This document shows positions 60,483 through 64,000 of a stretch of DNA of 64,000 nt, in pieces. The DNA comes from Eubacterium callanderi (lineage in GTDB: Bacteria > Bacillota > Clostridia > Eubacteriales > Eubacteriaceae): NCBI RefSeq assembly GCF_900142645.1, contig NZ_FRBP01000011.1, forward strand, positions 1 to 64,000, given 5' to 3'. How positions within the stretch are numbered: the first letter of the stretch is position 1; each line of letters opens with the position of its first letter. Below the pieces are notes generated by a model. That model saw nothing but the letters and a program-made list of their open reading frames with translations. It ran no database searches and had not been told where the DNA came from. The position numbers were made by a program, and so were the translations under genes.

Positions 60483-61271
60483 TTAGTCCTCAGTGATATA
60501 GAAGATTTCGGGTTTTTTGTAAATCCCTGCGAAATTGCCTTCAAGGAATTGGACAGTCGCCAAAAATGGCGGCGCTGTAAACTTCCGGGCTTCGACCGGG
60601 CAGATTCTTACGCAAGCGCAGCAGCGGATGCAGAGATCCGGGTCGGTTTCAGTCGGGTCATCTGGATTAATGGCGGCGACCGGACAGACAGAGACACACT
60701 CACCGCATTGGGTACAGTCCTCTGAAACTTCCGGCGCCAGAGGGGTGTAGTTCATACCGTCTTTATATGGGTAGTTCCCCTTTACGATAAGTGTTCCCTT
60801 ATAATCGTTTTTTCGCAGGTAATTTCCGCGGATGGTACGGCCAAAATCCCCCATGATTTTAAGGTCGTTTTCATCCGGGCGCCCGCCGGCCAGCTTGTCG
60901 CTGTAGGAATGAACTGCCAGAAAAGCGGCGGCAGCTACTGGGATAAAGCCATTTTCGATGGCAAGGTTCTTCAGTTCCAGTAAAGCGTCGTCATACTCGC
61001 GGTTTCCATAAGTCACAACCAGGACAACGGGTGTGTCGTCCCCTTCAATGCCTTCAAAAATATTTTCCGGCTTTTGCGGGATACGTCCAGCGTAGACAGG
61101 ACATCCAAGAATCACAAAGCTGTCTTTTGTGAAGTGAAGCTTCTCTCTGCGGCCCTGCGGATAGGTTCTGTCATGCTCGATTACCTGGGTTTGGGCTCCG
61201 GCGGCGATGGTCTGGAGCGTTTTACGGGTATTTCCTGTGGGACTGAAATAAACGAGATCAATATCTTTCAT
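60483..61271 (-). CDS. flavodoxin - 2x[4Fe-4S] ferredoxin fusion (EFR1 family)
   Basis: A 262-residue two-domain redox protein. Residues 1-160 are flavodoxin-like with the FMN phosphate loop FSPTGNTRKT near residue 9. Residues 180-235 hold two clusters, CTQCGECVSVCP and CIRCCACVRICP. Such proteins shuttle electrons between ferredoxins and unknown partners in anaerobes. GGGAGG precedes the ATG. The gene stands alone. Confidence 0.9.
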   Translation of the reverse strand: MKDIDLVYFSPTGNTRKTLQTIAAGAQTQVIEHDRTYPQGRREKLHFTKDSFVILGCPVYAGRIPQKPENIFEGIEGDDTPVVLVVTYGNREYDDALLELKNLAIENGFIPVAAAAFLAVHSYSDKLAGGRPDENDLKIMGDFGRTIRGNYLRKNDYKGTLIVKGNYPYKDGMNYTPLAPEVSEDCTQCGECVSVCPVAAINPDDPTETDPDLCIRCCACVRICPVEARKFTAPPFLATVQFLEGNFAGIYKKPEIFYITED

Positions 61272-61350
61272 AAATACCTCCCTGATTTTAGGTTTTATTA
61301 TTAAGCATACGCCTTAAAACGCCTCCTGTCAAGAAAGGGGCGGGCATTAA

Positions 61351-61385
61351 AAAATCCTTCTGGTTTGATCAAACCAGAAGGATTT
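61351..61385. terminator. 34-base perfect palindrome, terminator
   Basis: The 17-base arm 61352-61368 is exactly complementary to 61369-61385. On the minus strand it is followed by a T6 run, so it ends the XRE/S24 regulator transcript. Confidence 0.9.
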
Positions 61386-61394
61386 ACAGCTAAA

Positions 61395-61988
61395 TTAAAG
61401 ACTGCGTCTTACCTGACGGACAACGCCGAGAATACGGGCTTTTTCTTTGCTGGTATTTGCATAAAAATCGCCGCGTTTAGAAGGTACTAAAGGCTGTACC
61501 AGAACGCCGTTCGGCTGCATGAAAACATATTTGATTTCTGCATCATAACCGCTTACCTGTACCAGCGCAATTTCGCCATCTTCGCAGTTATCACGGACTT
61601 CGATGATCAGAACGTCATCTTTTAAGAAAACCGGCGCCATTTCATCATCAGAAACTTTGAAACCAACATAAGTTTTGCCGTTTTCCAGCATTTTAACGCC
61701 CAATTCTTCATAACCAGCGCGTTCTTCAATATTTGCCCATTCTACACCTGCAGGTACACGGGTGTAAACAACGATTTCATTATCCTTTTTCAGACGACTT
61801 GAGTCTACGCCAAGCAGGTAATCCGTTGTGACAGAATAAATATCTGCCAACTGTTTAATCGTGTTAATATCCGGATAATTTTTATCCGTTTCCCACTGGC
61901 TGACAGCAGTCTGTGAAACACCCAATCTTTCGGCAAGATTTGCCTGGGACAAGTTGCGTTCTTTTCTGAGTTGTCTGTACTTGTTCAT
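61395..61988 (-). CDS. XRE-S24 (LexA/CI-like) regulator lacking the catalytic serine
   Basis: A 197-residue repressor-type protein. Residues 4-60 are an XRE helix-turn-helix (LSQANLAERLGVSQTAVSQWETDKNYPD). Residues 70-197 match the S24/LexA domain: VPAGVEWANIEE resembles the self-cleavage region (A80-G81), VSDDEMAPVFLKDDVLII corresponds to the GDSM box, but E116 stands where Ser is needed, while K153 in EIKYVF fits the catalytic Lys. So it probably cannot self-cleave and may sense a ligand. A 9-bp inverted repeat upstream is a likely operator. Confidence 0.87.
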   Translation of the reverse strand: MNKYRQLRKERNLSQANLAERLGVSQTAVSQWETDKNYPDINTIKQLADIYSVTTDYLLGVDSSRLKKDNEIVVYTRVPAGVEWANIEERAGYEELGVKMLENGKTYVGFKVSDDEMAPVFLKDDVLIIEVRDNCEDGEIALVQVSGYDAEIKYVFMQPNGVLVQPLVPSKRGDFYANTSKEKARILGVVRQVRRSL

Positions 61989-62023
61989 TCTTCCAATCTC
62001 TCTCTCTTAACATTTTTTTATTG

Positions 62024-62062
62024 CTTTGATTAGTGCTCCAGTTAATCAAAGATAATATTATC
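62024..62062. promoter_or_regulatory. candidate operator of the XRE/S24 regulator
   Basis: CTTTGATTA (62024-62032) and TAATCAAAG (62043-62051) form a perfect inverted repeat with a 10-base spacer, so the arm centres are about two helical turns apart. GATAATATTATC (62051-62062), a second palindrome, abuts it. Both lie 36-74 bases upstream of the regulator's ATG. The rest of 61989-62283 is AT-rich with nothing recognised. Confidence 0.65.
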
Positions 62063-62283
62063 TTATAAGTAAATGAAAGAAAAGTAAATAATAAATTCAA
62101 AACATTTTAAATTCAATTAAAAATGTTTAGTATAAAAACGTTAAATTGTATTTATTTTTTAATTATATGAAAACAGTTCCACAATTCTTAATGGTTATAA
62201 AGAAGTGGTTGACCTGTTCAGTTGAAAAAATGCGGAGAATGGTTCATAATAAGAAATAGTTTATAGAAAAAGAGGGAAAAACA

Positions 62284-62673
62284 TTGAAGGCAATCAGTAT
62301 ACATCAACCCTGGGCAAACTATGTTGTTTTGGGGATAAAGCAGTATGAAACCCGTTCCTGGCCTACCAAAATACGCGGCAGGGTTGCGATCCATGCGGCT
62401 AAAATTAAAAATTCAGAATATGAGGAAGGAATGGCGTTAGGTGCAATTATTGGAACTGTTGAAATAACCGATTGCTGCCCGGTGGAGATTTTGAGAAATT
62501 CTCTCTCAAAAGATGAAATAAAGCGGGGCGATTTTTCTGATGGGCGCTATGCATGGAAGCTGAAACATCCCGTTTGCTTTGAAAAGCCAATTTTACTGCG
62601 AGGGTATCAAGGCTTTTGGAATTTAGACGATAATTTAGTGAAACAGATTGAAAAGCAGAGCGGGGCATGTTAA
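62284..62673 (+). CDS. ASCH-domain protein
   Basis: A 129-residue protein opening KAISIHQPWANYVVLGIKQYETRSWPTKIRGRVAIHAAK, the ASCH signature of a small RNA- or nucleotide-binding beta-barrel. Start is TTG at 62284 behind AGAGGG. Relatives include RNA-binding and N4-acetylcytidine amidohydrolase (YqfB) proteins; which activity applies is unknown. It lies 29 bases before the dcd gene. Confidence 0.85.
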   Translation: MKAISIHQPWANYVVLGIKQYETRSWPTKIRGRVAIHAAKIKNSEYEEGMALGAIIGTVEITDCCPVEILRNSLSKDEIKRGDFSDGRYAWKLKHPVCFEKPILLRGYQGFWNLDDNLVKQIEKQSGAC

Positions 62674-62702
62674 AATAATCAAAAATACGTTAGGTGGTAC
62701 CA

Positions 62703-63245
62703 ATGATTTTATCAGATAAAAGCATTTATAAATATTTAGACAGCGGTGAGCTGATTATTGATCCTCTGGAGAAGGGACAGGTGCAGCCAGCCTCGGTAGA
62801 TATTCGTCTTGGCCGCAACTTTTTGAAACTGGATGAAAATAAGTTTGAGGCAATGTCCATGACGGACGAGATCCAGTATGTCCAGTTTGAGAGTGACTCC
62901 ATTATTATCCCTTCGAATTCCTTTCTGCTGGCCACGACCATGGAGTACATCAAGCTCCCCTGTGATTTGACGGCTTTTGTGGAGGGAAGAAGCTCTATCG
63001 GCCGCATGGGCCTGTTTATCCAGAACGCAGGGTGGGTTGACCCTGGCTTTGAAGGTGAAATCACCCTGGAGCTTTACAATGCCAATCGTCTTCCCATTAA
63101 GCTTACGGCAGGACGCCGTATCTGCCAGCTGGTATTTGCCCAGATGGATGAGGAAGCGCTTAATCCTTATGCCGGAAAGTACCAGGGCCAGCGCAATGCC
63201 GTGGGCAGCCGTATTTTTTTAGATAAAGAGCTGAAGGCACAGTAA
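62703..63245 (+). CDS. dcd: dCTP deaminase
   Basis: A 180-residue enzyme with VQPASVDIRLGRNF, EGRSSIGRMGLFIQNAGWVDPGFEGEITLELYN (catalytic Glu, trimer contacts) and GRRICQLVFAQM. It deaminates dCTP to dUTP, or to dUMP in the bifunctional form. Start at 62703 follows AGGTGG; an in-frame GTG at 62694 precedes part of that site. Confidence 0.94.
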   Translation: MILSDKSIYKYLDSGELIIDPLEKGQVQPASVDIRLGRNFLKLDENKFEAMSMTDEIQYVQFESDSIIIPSNSFLLATTMEYIKLPCDLTAFVEGRSSIGRMGLFIQNAGWVDPGFEGEITLELYNANRLPIKLTAGRRICQLVFAQMDEEALNPYAGKYQGQRNAVGSRIFLDKELKAQ

Positions 63246-63272
63246 TAACGCAAAAATTGTTATGGAAATTTA

Positions 63273-63298
63273 AATCGGACAATTCGTCCGGTTTTTTT
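63273..63298 (+). terminator. intrinsic terminator after dcd
   Basis: AATCGGAC (63273-63280) pairs with GTCCGGTT (63286-63293; one G-T pair), followed by T. Confidence 0.85.
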
Positions 63299-63308
63299 AT
63301 GGTATTTC

Positions 63309-63337
63309 TTGAGCGGCGGCTGCCGGTAGGGTATAAT
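63309..63337 (+). promoter_or_regulatory. promoter of the cysteine desulfurase gene
   Basis: TTGAGC (63309-63314), 17 bases, TATAAT (63332-63337). Confidence 0.8.
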
Positions 63338-63375
63338 AGAGAGCAGACTTGGGAAATTGAAATTGAGATCAGGTG

Positions 63376-64000
63376 ATGAGAGTGAACGAAATATATTTGG
63401 ACAATTCCGCAACCACGCGTCCCCATCCGGAAGTTGCGAAAGAAATGATGCGCTACCTTACAGAGGAGTATGGAAATCCATCCTCTTTATATGACCGGGG
63501 AATTGTGGTCGAAAGAGCGATTAAGGATGTGCGTGGCCGCATTGCCTGCGCCATCCACTGTAAGCCAGAGGAGATTTATTTTACGTCTGGGGGAACAGAG
63601 GGCAATAATACGATCATTAAAGGTATCGTTGAGAACCAGCGTGTTGAGAACATAAGGATTATAGCAACTCAAATTGAGCACCCTTCTGTTCTGGAAGTCT
63701 TTAAATTCTATGAGGACCACGGCATGGATGTGGTATATCTGAGTGTGAATCATGATGGCTTTATCGATATGAACGAGCTGGAAAAAAGTATTAATGACCA
63801 CACTGTGCTTGTCAGTATTATGGGGGTTAACAATGAAACCGGGACAGCGCAGGATCTGGCGGCCATTGGGGAACTTATTAAAAAATGCAATCCGAGCTGT
63901 CTTTTCCATACCGATTATGTCCAGGGTTTTATGAAACTGCCTGTCGATGTAAAAGCCTGTAAGATTGACGCATTGACCCTATGCGGGCACAAAATATGCG
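63376..64000 (+). CDS. cysteine desulfurase (NifS/IscS-like), 3' end outside window
   Basis: The first 208 codons of a class V PLP aminotransferase that takes sulfur from cysteine for Fe-S clusters or tRNA thiolation. Marks are IYLDNSATTRPHPEV, EYGNPSSLYDRG, FTSGGTEGNNTII, EHPSVLE and CGHKI at the window edge, with the PLP lysine. Start may be the ATG at 63376 or the GTG at 63382; AGGTGA at 63371-63376 favours the GTG. The active-site cysteine loop is not in view. Confidence 0.92.
   Translation, partial: MRVNEIYLDNSATTRPHPEVAKEMMRYLTEEYGNPSSLYDRGIVVERAIKDVRGRIACAIHCKPEEIYFTSGGTEGNNTIIKGIVENQRVENIRIIATQIEHPSVLEVFKFYEDHGMDVVYLSVNHDGFIDMNELEKSINDHTVLVSIMGVNNETGTAQDLAAIGELIKKCNPSCLFHTDYVQGFMKLPVDVKACKIDALTLCGHKIC

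Noticed and set aside
1-64000. tRNA or rRNA genes and insertion sequences
   Set aside because: No cloverleaf with CCA-type end, rRNA segment or transposase-like protein was recognised anywhere in the window.

Overview
The window looks like chromosome from a low-to-mid-GC anaerobic Firmicute. The best guess is the Eubacterium limosum / Acetobacterium group. This rests on a complete rnfCDGEAB operon in the acetogen order, many TTG starts behind strong AGGAGG sites, a tyrosine T-box leader, an encapsulin/ferritin pair and a 603-residue clostridial-type HflX. The genus is inferred from gene content and not proven. No rRNA, tRNA, CRISPR array or transposase gene was seen.

Layout. (1) 1-14680: a surface polysaccharide locus. 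Two GC-rich nucleotide-sugar genes (UDP-HexNAc dehydrogenase, C4-epimerase) are followed, from base 2153, by a sharply AT-rich cassette. The cassette holds two acyltransferases, two glycosyltransferases, a Wzy polymerase, a seven-gene set resembling nonulosonic (sialic-like) acid synthesis, and a Wzx flippase. (2) 14800-19600: an accessory block of small unrecognised genes, two BRO-N-like proteins, a winged-helix protein, an RNA polymerase sigma factor, DUF1659 and DUF2922 proteins and an exported M15 peptidase. (3) 19600-33700: housekeeping genes: MogA-type and ThiF-type proteins, a T-box controlled sodium symporter, a DUF2284 protein, PBP1A, HflX, YigZ, YebC, NnrD/NnrE and MiaB. (4) 33860-43030: MutS, MutL, MiaA, MsrA, TrkA, TrkH. 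(5) 43100-50940: encapsulin and its ferritin-like cargo, an ABC exporter, a COG4100 PLP enzyme overlapping a DUF896-methyltransferase fusion, an MBL-fold hydrolase and an M18 aminopeptidase. (6) 51050-56380: the Rnf operon. (7) 56430-64000: an ABC-F protein, a DUF4097/LiaF-like pair, an unknown acidic protein, a flavodoxin-ferredoxin fusion, an XRE/S24 regulator with its likely operator, an ASCH protein, dCTP deaminase and the start of a cysteine desulfurase.

How genes work together. The polysaccharide locus supplies precursors, assembles repeat units, flips and polymerises them. Rnf couples reduced-ferredoxin oxidation to NAD+ reduction and an ion gradient; the SSF symporter belongs to a usually Na+-driven family and could draw on such a gradient if the ion is Na+. 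MutS/MutL and MiaA/MiaB are interleaved in one region for mismatch repair and tRNA A37 modification. The encapsulin pair forms an iron-storing compartment.

The items most worth a second look are: a palindromic intergenic element present twice; the Tyr-specifier T-box before an SSF symporter; the JAMM motif in HflX; an ABC-F protein with one ruined ATP site; an S24 regulator lacking its catalytic serine; the DUF896-methyltransferase fusion; the nonulosonate-like set with no visible UDP-sugar hydrolase; and the sigma-factor block at 14.8-19.6 kb.
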